DNA of 64,000 nucleotides, taken from contig CAVUIU010000008.1 in the NCBI GenBank assembly GCA_963741615.1, forward strand, positions 184,985-248,984, in the 5' to 3' direction. Of this stretch, positions 18,286-28,177 are shown one piece after another. Within the stretch, counting starts at the first letter, position 1. Every line of letters begins with the position of its first letter. The DNA is from UBA9676 sp963741615. Lineage in GTDB: Bacteria > Actinomycetota > Actinomycetes > Streptosporangiales > Streptosporangiaceae. The notes below the pieces were generated by a model that saw nothing but the letters and a program-made list of their open reading frames with translations, was not told the origin of the DNA and made no database searches. The translations under genes and the position numbers were made by a program.

Positions 18286-18340
18286 ACGCGGCACGTGCCG
18301 CCGGGGCGGTGAAGCGGACGTGCCCGCAGGGCAGGGCCGC

Positions 18341-19534
18341 TCAGGACACGGTGACCGTCGGCGCGCCGGGGGCGGTGCCGGCCTGCCCGGCCTGCCCGGC
18401 CTTCCCGGCCGCTTCGGCCAGCTTCATGGCCTCCTCGATGAGGGTCTCCACGATCTGCGACTCGGGCACGGTCTTGATGACCTCGCCCCGCACGAAGATC
18501 TGCCCCTTGCCGTTACCGGAGGCCACACCCAGGTCGGCCTCGCGCGCCTCGCCGGGCCCGTTGACCACGCACCCCATCACCGCCACCCGCAGCGGCACGT
18601 CCATCCCCTCCAGGCCCGCGGTGACCTCGTCGGCCAGGGTGTAGACGTCGACCTGGGCGCGGCCGCAGGACGGGCAGGAAACGATCTCCAGGCCACGCTC
18701 ACGCAGGCCGAGCGACTCCAGAATCGCGATGCCCACCTTGACTTCCTCCACCGGCGGGGCGGACAGCGACACGCGGATGGTGTCCCCGATGCCCTCGGCA
18801 AGAAGCGCGCCGAACGCGACCGCCGACTTGACGGTTCCCTGGAAGGCGGGCCCCGCCTCGGTGACCCCCAGGTGCAGCGGGTAGTCGCACGCCGCCGCGA
18901 GCTGCCGGTAGGCGTTGATCATCACCACCGGGTCGTGATGCTTGACCGAGATCTTGATGTCGGTGAACCCGTGCTCCTCGAAGAGGGAGCATTCCCAGAG
19001 GGCCGACTCCACCAGCGCCTCGGCGGTGGCCCGTCCATGCTTGGCGAGCAGCCGCCGGTCCAGTGAGCCCGCGTTGACACCGATCCTGATCGGCACCCCG
19101 GCGCTGGACGCCGCCCGCGCGATCTCGGCGACCTTGTCGTCGAAGGTCTTGATGTTCCCCGGGTTCACCCGCACCGCGGCGCAGCCGGCGTCGATGGCCG
19201 CGAACACGTACTTCGGCTGGAAATGGATGTCGGCGATGACGGGGATCTGCGACTTGCGGGCGATCTGCGGCAGCGCGTCCGCGTCGTCCTGGGAGGGCAC
19301 GGCCACCCGCACGATCTGGCAGCCGGCGGCGGTCAGCGCGGCGATCTGCTGAAGCGTCGCGTTCACGTCGGCGGTCAGGGTGGTGGTCATCGACTGGACC
19401 GACACCGGCGAGCCGCCGCCGACGGGCACTACGTGCTTGCCCTTGCCCACCATGATCTGGCGGGACTTGCGGCGGGACGCGAGCGGCTCGCGGGCCGGGC
19501 CCGGCATGCCGAGGTCTGTCGTCATGACGCTCAT
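18341..19534 (-). CDS. ispG: 4-hydroxy-3-methylbut-2-enyl diphosphate synthase (flavodoxin), IspG
   Basis: MEP-pathway step converting MEcPP to HMBPP. 397 aa. TIM-barrel part: VQSMTTTLTADVNATLQQI, VADIHFQPKYVFAAIDAG, VRVNPGNIK. The 4Fe-4S domain has ligands in CPSCGRAQ (about 286 and 289) and MGCVVNGPGEAREAD (about 321), with the Glu of NGPGEA as fourth ligand. The C-terminus carries a GQAGQAGTAPGAP low-complexity tail. Downstream of the M50 protease and dxr in one minus-strand operon. Confidence 0.97.
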   Translation of the reverse strand: MSVMTTDLGMPGPAREPLASRRKSRQIMVGKGKHVVPVGGGSPVSVQSMTTTLTADVNATLQQIAALTAAGCQIVRVAVPSQDDADALPQIARKSQIPVIADIHFQPKYVFAAIDAGCAAVRVNPGNIKTFDDKVAEIARAASSAGVPIRIGVNAGSLDRRLLAKHGRATAEALVESALWECSLFEEHGFTDIKISVKHHDPVVMINAYRQLAAACDYPLHLGVTEAGPAFQGTVKSAVAFGALLAEGIGDTIRVSLSAPPVEEVKVGIAILESLGLRERGLEIVSCPSCGRAQVDVYTLADEVTAGLEGMDVPLRVAVMGCVVNGPGEAREADLGVASGNGKGQIFVRGEVIKTVPESQIVETLIEEAMKLAEAAGKAGQAGQAGTAPGAPTVTVS

Positions 19535-19538
19535 TGCC

Positions 19539-20726
19539 TCACTGGAGGATGTGAACCGGATTGACGATGTCTGCCATGATCAGGAGCAGGCCGAACCCGA
19601 CCAGCAGGGCGAATACCCCGACGCTCACGGGTATGAGCCGCCGGAAGTCCACCGGGCCCGGATCGGGCTTCCCCCGCAGCCTAGCCAGCCAGGCGCGGCA
19701 CCGCTCGTAGATCACGACGGCGAGATGCCCGCCGTCCAGCGGGAGCAGCGGGAGCAGGTTGAACGCGCCCACGAAGATGTTCAGCGAGGCGATGATCAGC
19801 AGTACCACGCTGACCCGGGCCTTCCAGCCGATCCGGGCGGCGACCACCTGGCCGGTCGCGTCCGCGGCGCCGACCACGCTCGTGACCTGGCCGCCCGGGG
19901 TGCTGGCGCGGTTCTTGGCGAACAGATCCGGGATCGCCCGGGGCAGGCTCGCCACCACCCCGGCCGACCCGGCCATGATCTGGCCGAACTCGTTGCCCGC
20001 ATAGGAGACGGCGCTCAGCGGCCCGGACCGCTGGAAGACGATGACCGGCGAGATGCCCAGGTACGACCCGTGGCGGCCGCTGACAACGGCCATGGAGGGA
20101 CGCAGGGTCAGCTGCCGCCCGCCGCGCTGTACGGTCACCGCGACCGGTGTGCCGGGCGGCTGGCGGCGGATGACCTTGCCCATCTGGGTCCAGTCCGCCA
20201 CCGGCGTTCCCGCGATAGCGATGATCTTGTCCCCGGCGCGGAGACCGACCTGCTTGGCGGGCGAGGCGGGATCCGCCGACGTGCAGCCAGCGCTCAGGTT
20301 GGCGGGCACGCAGGCGTCGATAGCCCCGACGGTGGTCGCGTTGCCGGGGCTGGCCAGGCCGATCCCGGCCGCCACCACGAACAGCAGCACGAAGGCCAGC
20401 GCGAAATGCATGAACGACCCGGCGGCCAGCACGATCATGCGCTGCCAGCCGGGCTGGCGGCGGAACGACCGCGGCTCGTCGGCCGGGTCCACCTCGTCTA
20501 TGTCGGTCATGCCGACGATCTTCACGAAGCCGCCGGCCGGGATGGCCTTGACGCCGTACTCGGTCTCACCCTTCCGGCGCGACCAGAGTGTCTGGCCGAA
20601 CCCCACGAAGAACTGGGTGACCTTCATGCCGAACTTCTTGGCGGTGACGAAGTGACCAGCTTCGTGCAGCATGATCGAGAAGAGCAGGGCCAGGACAAAG
20701 ATGAGGATGCCCAGGAGGAAACTCAT
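19539..20726 (-). CDS. M50 site-2 protease (RseP/Rip1 type) with PDZ domain
   Basis: 395 aa intramembrane zinc protease that cleaves membrane-bound anti-sigma factors or other regulators. Zinc motif HEAGH at residues 21-25 in the first membrane helix, a PDZ domain at about 170-260 (VGLRAGDKIIAIAGTPVADW), and the third zinc ligand in NLLPLLPLDGGHLAVVIYE. Placed between dxr and ispG, the standard actinobacterial order. The start overlaps the dxr stop by 4 bases (ATGA). Confidence 0.94.
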   Translation of the reverse strand: MSFLLGILIFVLALLFSIMLHEAGHFVTAKKFGMKVTQFFVGFGQTLWSRRKGETEYGVKAIPAGGFVKIVGMTDIDEVDPADEPRSFRRQPGWQRMIVLAAGSFMHFALAFVLLFVVAAGIGLASPGNATTVGAIDACVPANLSAGCTSADPASPAKQVGLRAGDKIIAIAGTPVADWTQMGKVIRRQPPGTPVAVTVQRGGRQLTLRPSMAVVSGRHGSYLGISPVIVFQRSGPLSAVSYAGNEFGQIMAGSAGVVASLPRAIPDLFAKNRASTPGGQVTSVVGAADATGQVVAARIGWKARVSVVLLIIASLNIFVGAFNLLPLLPLDGGHLAVVIYERCRAWLARLRGKPDPGPVDFRRLIPVSVGVFALLVGFGLLLIMADIVNPVHILQ

Positions 20727-21970
20727 CCGGCGGAATCTCCCCTCCTGTGGGCCGTGTCCACTGCGTGCTGGGCGCGGCGCACCCGCTTACCGGTCAGTTC
20801 CCGGGCCCTCTCCCGCGCCCACCCGTCAGCGGCGAGCACATCCGCCAGCTGAAGGGTGCCCTCCGAGCGGCCGTCATGCTCTGAGACTACCTGCGCGACG
20901 ATGTCGACGATCCCGGGAAAGGCGAGCCGGCCCGCCAGGAACGCATCGACGCATACCTCGTTGGCCGCGTTGTAAGCGGCCGGTGCGGTGCCTCCGGCCG
21001 AACCCGCGTCACGGGCGATGCGGACGGCGGGGAACGCCTGCTCGTCGAGTGGCTCGAAGGTCCAGGTGTGGGCGGCGGTCCAGTCCACTGGCGGGGCGGC
21101 GCCGGCGGTGCGGTCCGGCCAGCTCAGGGCGAGCGCGATCGGGATCCGCATGTCGGGCGGGCTGGCCTGGGCGATGGTCGAGCCATCGGTGAACTCCACC
21201 ATGGAGTGGACGACCGACTGCCGGTGGACCACCACGTCGATCGCCTCGAAGCCGATTCCGAACAGCAGGTGAGCCTCGATCACCTCCAGGCCCTTGTTGA
21301 CCAGCGTCGCGGAGTTGACGGTGATGACCGGCCCCATGTTCCAGGTGGGGTGGGCCAGCGCCTGCTCCGGCGCGACCCGTTCCAGCTCGGCGCGGCTGCG
21401 GTGCAGGAACGGCCCACCGCTTGCCGTCAGTATCAGCCTGGCCACCTCATCGGCGGACCCGCCGCGCAGGCACTGCGCGATCGCGGAATGCTCGGAATCG
21501 ACGGGCACGATCTGGCCTGGCCGGGCCAGGCCGACCACCAGCGGGCCGCCGGTGATCAGCGACTCCTTGTTCGCCAGGGCGAGCACCCGCCCGGCGCGCA
21601 GGGCCGCCAGGGTCGCGGCCAGGCCGCTGAACCCGGTGACCGCGTTGAGCACCACATCGCAGGGCCAGGCAGCGGCTTCGGCGACACCCTCCGGCCCGGC
21701 GAGCACCACCCTCGGGTACCCGCGGGCGCCCTGCGCGCGCAGGGCCTCGCGGAGCTTGATGACGGCCGCCGGGCGCTCGACGGCCACCACCTCGGGCCCG
21801 AACTCGATCGCCTGGCTCGCCAGCAGGCCCGGGTTGCCGCCGCCCGCCGCCAGGCCGGTGATCCGGAAACGGCCCGGGTTCCGCCGGATGACGTCGGCCG
21901 CCTGGGTGCCGATCGACCCGGTGGAGCCCAGCAGGACGACGTCACGCGGGCCGGTACGCGAGGATTCCAC
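20723..21970 (-). CDS. dxr: 1-deoxy-D-xylulose 5-phosphate reductoisomerase
   Basis: Makes MEP from DXP with NADPH. 415 aa. NADPH loop LLGSTGSIGTQAADVI near the N-terminus, ALANKESLITGG, metal/substrate motif PVDSEHSAIAQCL, flexible lid loop HPTWNMGPVITVNSATLVNKGLEVIEAH, and a C-terminal helical domain. The GTG at 21970 is the first start that directly precedes conserved sequence; the open frame extends far upstream through the next gene only because of GC bias. First gene of dxr-M50-ispG. Confidence 0.95.
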   Translation of the reverse strand: MESSRTGPRDVVLLGSTGSIGTQAADVIRRNPGRFRITGLAAGGGNPGLLASQAIEFGPEVVAVERPAAVIKLREALRAQGARGYPRVVLAGPEGVAEAAAWPCDVVLNAVTGFSGLAATLAALRAGRVLALANKESLITGGPLVVGLARPGQIVPVDSEHSAIAQCLRGGSADEVARLILTASGGPFLHRSRAELERVAPEQALAHPTWNMGPVITVNSATLVNKGLEVIEAHLLFGIGFEAIDVVVHRQSVVHSMVEFTDGSTIAQASPPDMRIPIALALSWPDRTAGAAPPVDWTAAHTWTFEPLDEQAFPAVRIARDAGSAGGTAPAAYNAANEVCVDAFLAGRLAFPGIVDIVAQVVSEHDGRSEGTLQLADVLAADGWARERARELTGKRVRRAQHAVDTAHRRGDSAG

Positions 21971-22014
21971 CCCGTCATTGTGCCCCGGCCGGGTGGCCGG
22001 AGCCGAGCGGGTGC

Positions 22015-23328
22015 CTAGCCGGCGACCGGGGACGGCGCCCGCTCCCAGTCGGGGCGCAGCGGCATCCCCGAGCGCCCCGCCACGCCGAGCCGGACGCCGA
22101 GGATCTGGTGCAGGGCGACCACGTTGCGGTCGAAACCGAGCCGTGAGCCAGCCATGTACAGCCGCCACACCCGCGCCGTGCCCGTACCGACCTCGGCGAC
22201 CGCCTCGTCCCAGTGGGCATCGAGGTTGGCGCACCACCCGGCCAGCGTCAGGGCGTAGTGCTCGCGCAGGTTCTCCTCGTGCCGGATTTCGAACCCGGCG
22301 TGGTTCATCTGTGACACCAGGTAGCCGGGGCCTTCCAGCTCGCCGTCGGGGAACACGTACCTGTTGATGAAGTCCCCGGGACGGGGCGGATCGCTGTCGT
22401 CCGGCCTGGTGATGCAGTGGTTGAGGAGCCGGCCTTCCGGCTTCAGCTTGCCGTACAGGAACGAGAAGTAGGCCGGCAGCTGGGCCTTGCCGATGTGCTC
22501 GGTGAGCCCGATCGAGCTGACCGCGTCGAAATCGCCCTCCGCCACGTCCCGGTAGTCGAGGTGGCGTACCTCGGCCAGGCCCGACAGCCCGGCGTCCTCG
22601 ATCGCCCGCTGCGCCCAGGCGGCCTGCTGCGCGGACAGGGTCACCCCCAGCGCCTTCACCCCGTATTCGCGGGCGGCGTGGCGCACCATGCCACCCCACC
22701 CGCAGCCGACGTCCAGCAGCCGCATGCCGGAGCGCAGGCCCAGCTTCCTGGCGACCAGGTCGTGCTTGTATGCCTGTGCCTCCTCCAGTGTGGCGTCCGC
22801 ATGCGGGAAGCAGGCGCAGGTGTAGGCCATCGACGGCCCGAGCACCCACTCGTAGAAGGTGTTGGACACGTCGTAGTGGTGAGAGATCGCCCTGGCGTCA
22901 CGTCCCTTGGAGTGGCGGCGCCCGCTCAGCCAGCGGCCGCCCACTCGCACCTCCTGCGGAGGCGGGGGCACCCGGGGGAAGAGCAGCTTCGGCCCACCCA
23001 GCTCGTTCAGCAGGCGCAACCGCTCGGGCAGGCCCAGCTGCGTCTGCTGGGCCGGCATGATCCGGGCGAGCGCGGTGTACATGTCCCCGTTGACGTCGAG
23101 GTGACCGGAGATGTAGGCACGGGCCAGCCCGAGTGAGCCCGGCGCCTGGGCCAGATAGGACACCGCCACCGGGGAGCGCACCGTGATCTGCACGGGCGCG
23201 CCCGTGATGCCTGACCTGCTCCCGTCGTAGGCGCGGAACTCCACCGGGGCGTCCGGCCCCGCCACCTTCTCGAACACCGCCGCCAGTGCCATCCCACTCA
23301 TCCCTTCACTCACTGCCCGCGCACGCAC
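22015..23328 (-). CDS. tmsB: SAM-dependent fatty-acyl methyltransferase (tuberculostearic acid synthesis, TmsB/BfaB-like)
   Basis: 437 aa member of the cyclopropane-fatty-acid synthase family: SAM motif LLDVGCGWGGMVRHAAREYG, then ISHHYDVSNTFYEWVLG, SSIGLTEHIG and FINRYVFPDGELEGPG. CFA synthases have a conserved lipid-site region, also present here. Paired with an FAD-linked oxidoreductase immediately upstream, the arrangement known for 10-methyl (tuberculostearic) lipid synthesis: TmsB methylates oleoyl phospholipid at C10 and TmsA reduces the methylene. The likely start is the ATG at 23301 or 23292, behind AGTGAAGGG; 23328 is the longest form. Confidence 0.88.
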   Translation of the reverse strand: MRARAVSEGMSGMALAAVFEKVAGPDAPVEFRAYDGSRSGITGAPVQITVRSPVAVSYLAQAPGSLGLARAYISGHLDVNGDMYTALARIMPAQQTQLGLPERLRLLNELGGPKLLFPRVPPPPQEVRVGGRWLSGRRHSKGRDARAISHHYDVSNTFYEWVLGPSMAYTCACFPHADATLEEAQAYKHDLVARKLGLRSGMRLLDVGCGWGGMVRHAAREYGVKALGVTLSAQQAAWAQRAIEDAGLSGLAEVRHLDYRDVAEGDFDAVSSIGLTEHIGKAQLPAYFSFLYGKLKPEGRLLNHCITRPDDSDPPRPGDFINRYVFPDGELEGPGYLVSQMNHAGFEIRHEENLREHYALTLAGWCANLDAHWDEAVAEVGTGTARVWRLYMAGSRLGFDRNVVALHQILGVRLGVAGRSGMPLRPDWERAPSPVAG

Positions 23329-24841
23329 TTCTCGTACAGGCCGGCCAGCCTGCCGTCGCCGTCGTACTCACGCTTCAGTGCCGCATAGGCCGGGCCGTTG
23401 TAGTGCGCCCAGAACTGCTCCGGCGAGTAGAACGACGTCGAATACAGCCCCTTGCGGCCGCCGAGTGCGGCGACCTCCGCTTCCACCAGGCGGTTGAAGT
23501 GCCCGTCCGCGTGCCCCGGGGGCAGGGGCACGGTTCCCCAGAAACCGAAGTTCACATACACCTCGCCCGGCTGCAGGGGGTAGAGCGGCCAGGACTGGTC
23601 CCCGCGCAGGCGCAGCGGGCACAGCCATACCGGGCTCATGCCCACCTCGGCGGCGAAGAACCGCGCGTACTCGGCGCTGCGCCCCAGGGGGATCTCCACG
23701 TCCTGGATCACCGCTTCGCGCGGTGACCAGCCCCGGCGGGCGTTCAGCGCGTCCGAGAGGTGGTGCCGCCGGTCGAAGGCGACCAGGGCCCGGTAGACGT
23801 CCGACCGCCGGTAACGGCGCGGCCAGGCGCGGCGGATCAGCGGTTGCTGGACGCCGAACGGGCGCGAGCACCAGAACCAGTCGGTGTCCCAGCGCCAGAG
23901 ATAGTCGCGGATGGTCAGGAAGTCCTCCCGCGGCCCGCGCAGCGAGCGGTAGTAGATGCGCTGGCCGGTGTAGTCGCTGACCCAGGGAGCGACGTCACTG
24001 TAAGCGCCAACCGTCAGGTAGATCTCGTCCGGGCTGAAGGCGGTGCCATCGACGAAGTCCGCACGGTGCCCGCGCAGGCTTCCCTCCGCCGCGATCTGGC
24101 CGACGGCCTCCATGCACGCCTCCGGGGTGGCGAAACGGAAGTGCCGCAGGTGCACGTACGGCTGGACCTGCTCAAGCTCGATGGTCAGCGAGAGCGCGTA
24201 GCCGAGTGTGCCGTAGGAGTTCGGGAAGCCGCGGAAAAGGCCGGCGTGCTCCCCGCCGGGGGCGGCGGTGACGACCCGGCCGTCCCCGGTGAGGATCTCC
24301 ATCTCGGTGACGGACTCGTGGGGCATGCCGTTGCGCAGCGATGTGGACTCGATGCCCAGCCCGGTCACCGCCCCGCCGAGCGTGATCGTCTTCAGTTGGG
24401 GCACCACCAGTGGCATCAGGCCGTGGCGCAAGGTGGCGTCGGCCAGGTCCTCGTAGGTGGTCATGCCGCCGACGACGGCCAGCCGGGCCCGCGGGTCGAC
24501 GTGCAGCACCCGCGTGAACGCCGACACGTCCAGGCCGCCCGTGGGCGCGGCCGTGCCGGGTGCCCGTCCCCCGGCCGCCGCCGGCGGCTCCTGTCCCAGG
24601 TGGCCACCCCCGCCTTGCTCCCCGCCGCCCGGCCGGGGAGCGGATCGCGGAACCGGAATAGGTTGGAGGTCCGCTTGGCCAACCGGACCGGTGTCCCCGG
24701 CGGGAGGGCCGCGTAGGCGTCACGGATGGCGGCCACCGCCGCCTGGTGCTCAGCCAGCACCGTGGCGGGAAGCCGTACCGGCGGGGACGCGGTACTGGGG
24801 ACTGCCACGCCTGGTCCTCCCTCGCGGGTGGCGTCGGTCAC
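23310..24841 (-). CDS. tmsA: FAD-binding oxidoreductase (TmsA/BfaA-like), with an apparent frameshift near its N-terminus
   Basis: FAD-linked reductase partner of tmsB. The main frame (24527-23310, 405 aa) holds the PCMH-type FAD domain: VVPQLKTITLGGAVTGLGIESTSLRNGMPHES and GFPNSYGTLGYAL, then the C-terminal substrate domain. The beginning of the protein (LPPGTPVRLAKRTSNLFRFRD, reading from ATG 24841) lies in a different frame. The two join only if one base is gained or lost inside the GC-rich linker at about 24580-24660, where homologues vary in length. The remainder is fully conserved in type, so this is either a recent inactivating mutation or a read error in a homopolymer. Confidence 0.8.
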
Positions 24842-24940
24842 GCCACCTCTCCTCTGCTCACGGCCACTCTCCGGTGAGAATGAACGCCTCCGCCCGCACT
24901 GGCAATGCCCGCGCCGGATCTGGACGAACGGCTCAGAAGT

Positions 24941-26077
24941 CTAGCGTGAGCGTTTAGTCCGTTTTGTTCGAGATACACCAGATACCCGGTTCATCCGCTC
25001 GTAACTCCTCTCGACCTCCTCCGGGCTCATCGGTAAGCGTGCCGCCGACGGCGGCACGCCAGCATCGAGGATGTCACGCAGCAGCAACGCCATCGAGTAG
25101 TCCGGATCGCATGCCAGCGCACGGTCAATCGCGATGTTGGCGAGCGCCCCGTCGCCGCACTGCCAGGCGGTGAACGCGAGCAGCGCCGCGGGAGCAGGAA
25201 CCCAGGCACTGGCGGCGGCACGCACCAGGTCAGTCCACAGCCGACGGTGCGCATCGCGGTGGCCAGGCTCCATCCGCGCCCACGCGTCGTCACGAACCGG
25301 CAGGTTGGCAAGGCTGATCACGAGCCAGGCGAGGCGATCGTCATCGGTGATCGTGCCCCCGCCGCGGTAACAGGCGATCGCTTCCCCGACCGCGCGCCGT
25401 CCTTCCCTGATCACCAGGCGCAGCGGGCTGCCACCCCGCCGTGCTGCCTTCTCGGCCAGTGCGGCCGCCCGTGCGCATGCACGCTGCGTTGCCTGGTCCC
25501 TGGCCCCGGCCCGCTCGCCGGTGAGCGGTGCGAGGGTGCGGGCCAGCGACGTCCGGTCCGGGTAGGCACCCAGGCCGGCCGCGGACATCGTCGCGGCCAC
25601 CGGGTGGGAGCGGGGGTCGAACGCCACGCCCTCGGCGGGGCAGCAATTCACGTCGCCGCAGACGTAGGACCAGTAGCGGCCGTCCTCGACCCGTAACAGC
25701 TCCCGGACGGCAAGCCCGCCCTTGCGGGCAGCCCCGCTGAAGGCGTCGATCAGCGGGGTGACCAGCCTGCCCTGGCCGTATCCGACGGCGATCACGGTGG
25801 CGGCACCGCGCTCGGCAAGGACGGCCACCGCGTGCTCCGCAATCCGCCGGGTGGCCTGCGGGTCCGGAGGGTCAGGCAGGTCGTACCTGAATCCGAGCTC
25901 GACCTGGTCACGCGGGCCGCCGGCGCCGATCACCACCAGGCTCTGGGCCGGATGGAACCCGAGCAGGTGGGGAATGGCGGCGAGCACATCAGCGGGAGAA
26001 GTCAGCCGTACCCGGGGCGAACCGGGCCGGCCCTTGGTGTGGGGGGCGTTACCGCCCGCGGGCTGTGTGGTGTCCAT
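24941..26077 (-). CDS. DUF4192 domain-containing protein
   Basis: 378 aa. DUF4192 motifs: VRLTSPADVLAAIPHLLGFHPAQSLVVIGAGG near the start, YWSYVCGDVNCCPAEGVAFDP in the middle, and a TPR-like C-terminus (LLAFTAWQCGDGALANIAIDRALACDPDYSMALLL). Cytoplasmic and of unknown function; the family is confined to actinobacteria. ATG 26077 is preferred because conserved sequence begins soon after it; the frame stays open to 26245. Followed by a Lys/Arg-rich tail. Confidence 0.88.
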   Translation of the reverse strand: MDTTQPAGGNAPHTKGRPGSPRVRLTSPADVLAAIPHLLGFHPAQSLVVIGAGGPRDQVELGFRYDLPDPPDPQATRRIAEHAVAVLAERGAATVIAVGYGQGRLVTPLIDAFSGAARKGGLAVRELLRVEDGRYWSYVCGDVNCCPAEGVAFDPRSHPVAATMSAAGLGAYPDRTSLARTLAPLTGERAGARDQATQRACARAAALAEKAARRGGSPLRLVIREGRRAVGEAIACYRGGGTITDDDRLAWLVISLANLPVRDDAWARMEPGHRDAHRRLWTDLVRAAASAWVPAPAALLAFTAWQCGDGALANIAIDRALACDPDYSMALLLRDILDAGVPPSAARLPMSPEEVERSYERMNRVSGVSRTKRTKRSR

Positions 26078-26254
26078 GGCACCAGGCTGGGCTGGCGGCG
26101 GGGCCGGGACCAGAGGCAGGCCGCTATCTGTGGACCGGGCCAGGCAAAGCGCCTGGGCTGTCCACAGCCAGCCGGCCGGGCCTTGACAGCCGGTCGGCCC
26201 TTGGATACCCAGCCGGGGCCTGACAGTCGGCTGGCCATTGGACACCCAGCCGGA

Positions 26255-26671
26255 TCAGGCAGGCTGGCCAGGGCCGGGCTGCTGGCCCTCGAGGAACCGG
26301 GAGACCAGGCCGCGGATCACGGTAGCCATCGAGAAACCGTGCTCGCTGCACCATTGCCGCAACTGGGCATGCTGCTCTGAGGAGAACCGGACCGGCACCA
26401 TCTGCTGGCCGGAGGCCTGGGCCATCAGCGCTCCCGAGCCCAGGGTCACGTTCTGCTGGAGCAGGGTCGCCAGCGGGACGGGGCGCGGCCGTCCGGGAGC
26501 CCTCAGCCCGCCCGTCGGCCCGGTTTCGAAGCCCTGGCGCAGCAGCCACGTGTACACCAGGTCCCGGTCCGCTTCCGGCAACGTGCCGAGCGCACTCACG
26601 AGCACCTGAACTGGATCCTTCGGGGCATCCGGCCCGGGCTGCGCTGGCACTTCGGGGGGATCGTCGGTCAT
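26255..26671 (-). CDS. Small protein with C-terminal ribbon-helix-helix-like segment
   Basis: 138 aa. The first 70 residues are Pro-rich with a helix (DPVQVLVSALGTLPEADRDLVYTWLLRQGFE). The last 40 read MVPVRFSSEQHAQLRQWCSEHGFSMATVIRGLVSRFLE, the strand-helix-helix pattern of CopG/Arc DNA-binding proteins. Probably a DNA-binding regulator, with unknown targets. It lies 177 bases upstream of the DUF4192 start and just downstream of mshC; an operon with either is possible. Confidence 0.7.
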   Translation of the reverse strand: MTDDPPEVPAQPGPDAPKDPVQVLVSALGTLPEADRDLVYTWLLRQGFETGPTGGLRAPGRPRPVPLATLLQQNVTLGSGALMAQASGQQMVPVRFSSEQHAQLRQWCSEHGFSMATVIRGLVSRFLEGQQPGPGQPA

Positions 26672-26776
26672 GGCCGCCTCCGCGTGGGCACCGATGGCGA
26701 GCGATATCGGATGTGCGATATCACGCTATCGCGCAGCGGCCACGTGCGCACGCTCCCGGCGCGGGCCGGGCGCCAC

Positions 26777-28168
26777 TTACAAGTCGACGCCCAGCAGGGC
26801 GTCGACGGTATTCCGGACGAGCAATGCCGCGGCACGCCCATCCGGTGGCGGGACCCGCGCGGCGGTGATCTCCCGCGCCCAGTTGTCGACCGCGGCGAGG
26901 GCGGCTGGCGCGTCCAGATCGTCGGCCAGTCGCTCGCGCACGGCGGCCAGCACGGCCTGTGCCGACGCGGGCGCGGCGGCCAGGGATGCCGCGGACGGAG
27001 ATCCCGCGGACGGGGGTGCCGCGGACGGGGATCCCGCGGACGGGGATGCGGACGGCGGGCCGACCGATGGGGACCCCGGCTCCCGCGGTCCGGCCAGCAG
27101 CGGGCCCACCGCGGCCCGCCAGAGCGCGAGTCGGTCGGCTGCCGCCGCCAGGCCCGCCGCCGTCCAGTCCCAGTCGTGGGAGTAGCGATGGGCGAGGATG
27201 GCCAGCCGGATCGTCATCGGGTCGGTGCCGTAGGCCAGCAGCGAGGACACGAACACCAGGTTCCCCAGCGACTTGGACATCTTCTCCCCGTCCAGGCGGA
27301 CCATGCCCGCGTGCACGTACCGGCGGGCGAAGGCCCGCACCCCGCCGGCATCCCTGCGGGCGGCGGCGCCGTCGCCGAGCGCCACCCGGGCGTGCGAGGC
27401 GCTCATCTCGTGATGGGGGAAGATCAGGTCGGAGCCGCCCGCCTGCACGTCGAACAAGGGACCGAGGTATTCGGTGGCGATCGCCGCGCACTCCACGTGC
27501 CAGCCCGGCCGCCCGGGGCCGAACGATGAGGCCCAGGACGGCTCTCCCGGCCGGGCGGCCAGCCAGACCAGGCAGTCCAGCGGGTCCTTCTTCCCGGGCC
27601 GGTACGGGTCGCCGCCCCGCTCGGCCGACAGGATGGCCATCGCCGCCGGGTCGAGCCGCGACACCGAGCCGAACCCGGTATCCGACGCCCGGGAGAAGTA
27701 CAGGTCACCGTCCAGCTCATAGAGCGATCCGCGCTCGGCAAGCCGGCGGGAGAACCCCTCGATGACCGGCAACGCCTCCACCGCGCCGACCAGCCGGGCC
27801 GGCGGCAGCACCCGCAGCGCCTCCATATCGTCCCGGTAGCGCGAGATCTCCCGGTCGGCGAGATCCCGCCAGTCATCGAGGTCACGGGCCGCGCGCTCGA
27901 GCAGCGGGTCATCCACGTCAGTGACGTTCTGCACGTAAATCACGTCATGGCCGGCATCGCGCCAGGCGCGGACCAGCAGGTCCCAGGCGAGAAAAGTCGC
28001 CGCGTGCCCGATGTGCGTCGCGTCGTAAGGGGTGATGCCGCACGCGTACATGGTGGCGGTCGGGCCGGCTGCGGCCGGAACCACGTCGCCGGTCGCGGTG
28101 TCGCGGACGTACGGCTCCGGGCCCTGTCCCGGCAGGGGGGGAAGGCTGACAGCGCGCCAGGAATCCAT
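26777..28168 (-). CDS. mshC: Cysteine:glucosaminyl-inositol ligase MshC (mycothiol synthesis)
   Basis: ATP-dependent ligation of Cys to GlcN-Ins, the third step of mycothiol synthesis. 463 aa, slightly longer than usual. Class I aaRS-like: TMYACGITPYDATHIGHAATF (HIGH motif near residue 51, zinc Cys in ACG), zinc ligands in the WHVECAAIA and FPHHEMSASHA region, EKMSKSLGN near 292. The extra length is a Pro/Ser/Ala insert at about 365-400 encoded by a short in-frame tandem repeat (26990-27070). It is distinguished from true CysRS by TPYDATHIGHAATF and the absence of the anticodon-binding domain. Confidence 0.95.
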   Translation of the reverse strand: MDSWRAVSLPPLPGQGPEPYVRDTATGDVVPAAAGPTATMYACGITPYDATHIGHAATFLAWDLLVRAWRDAGHDVIYVQNVTDVDDPLLERAARDLDDWRDLADREISRYRDDMEALRVLPPARLVGAVEALPVIEGFSRRLAERGSLYELDGDLYFSRASDTGFGSVSRLDPAAMAILSAERGGDPYRPGKKDPLDCLVWLAARPGEPSWASSFGPGRPGWHVECAAIATEYLGPLFDVQAGGSDLIFPHHEMSASHARVALGDGAAARRDAGGVRAFARRYVHAGMVRLDGEKMSKSLGNLVFVSSLLAYGTDPMTIRLAILAHRYSHDWDWTAAGLAAAADRLALWRAAVGPLLAGPREPGSPSVGPPSASPSAGSPSAAPPSAGSPSAASLAAAPASAQAVLAAVRERLADDLDAPAALAAVDNWAREITAARVPPPDGRAAALLVRNTVDALLGVDL

Positions 28169-28177
28169 GAGCGCAGG

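Noticed and set aside
21971..22849. dxr extended upstream through the tmsB gene
   Set aside because: Antisense-frame GC bias alone keeps it open; conserved sequence begins only at the GTG at 21970.
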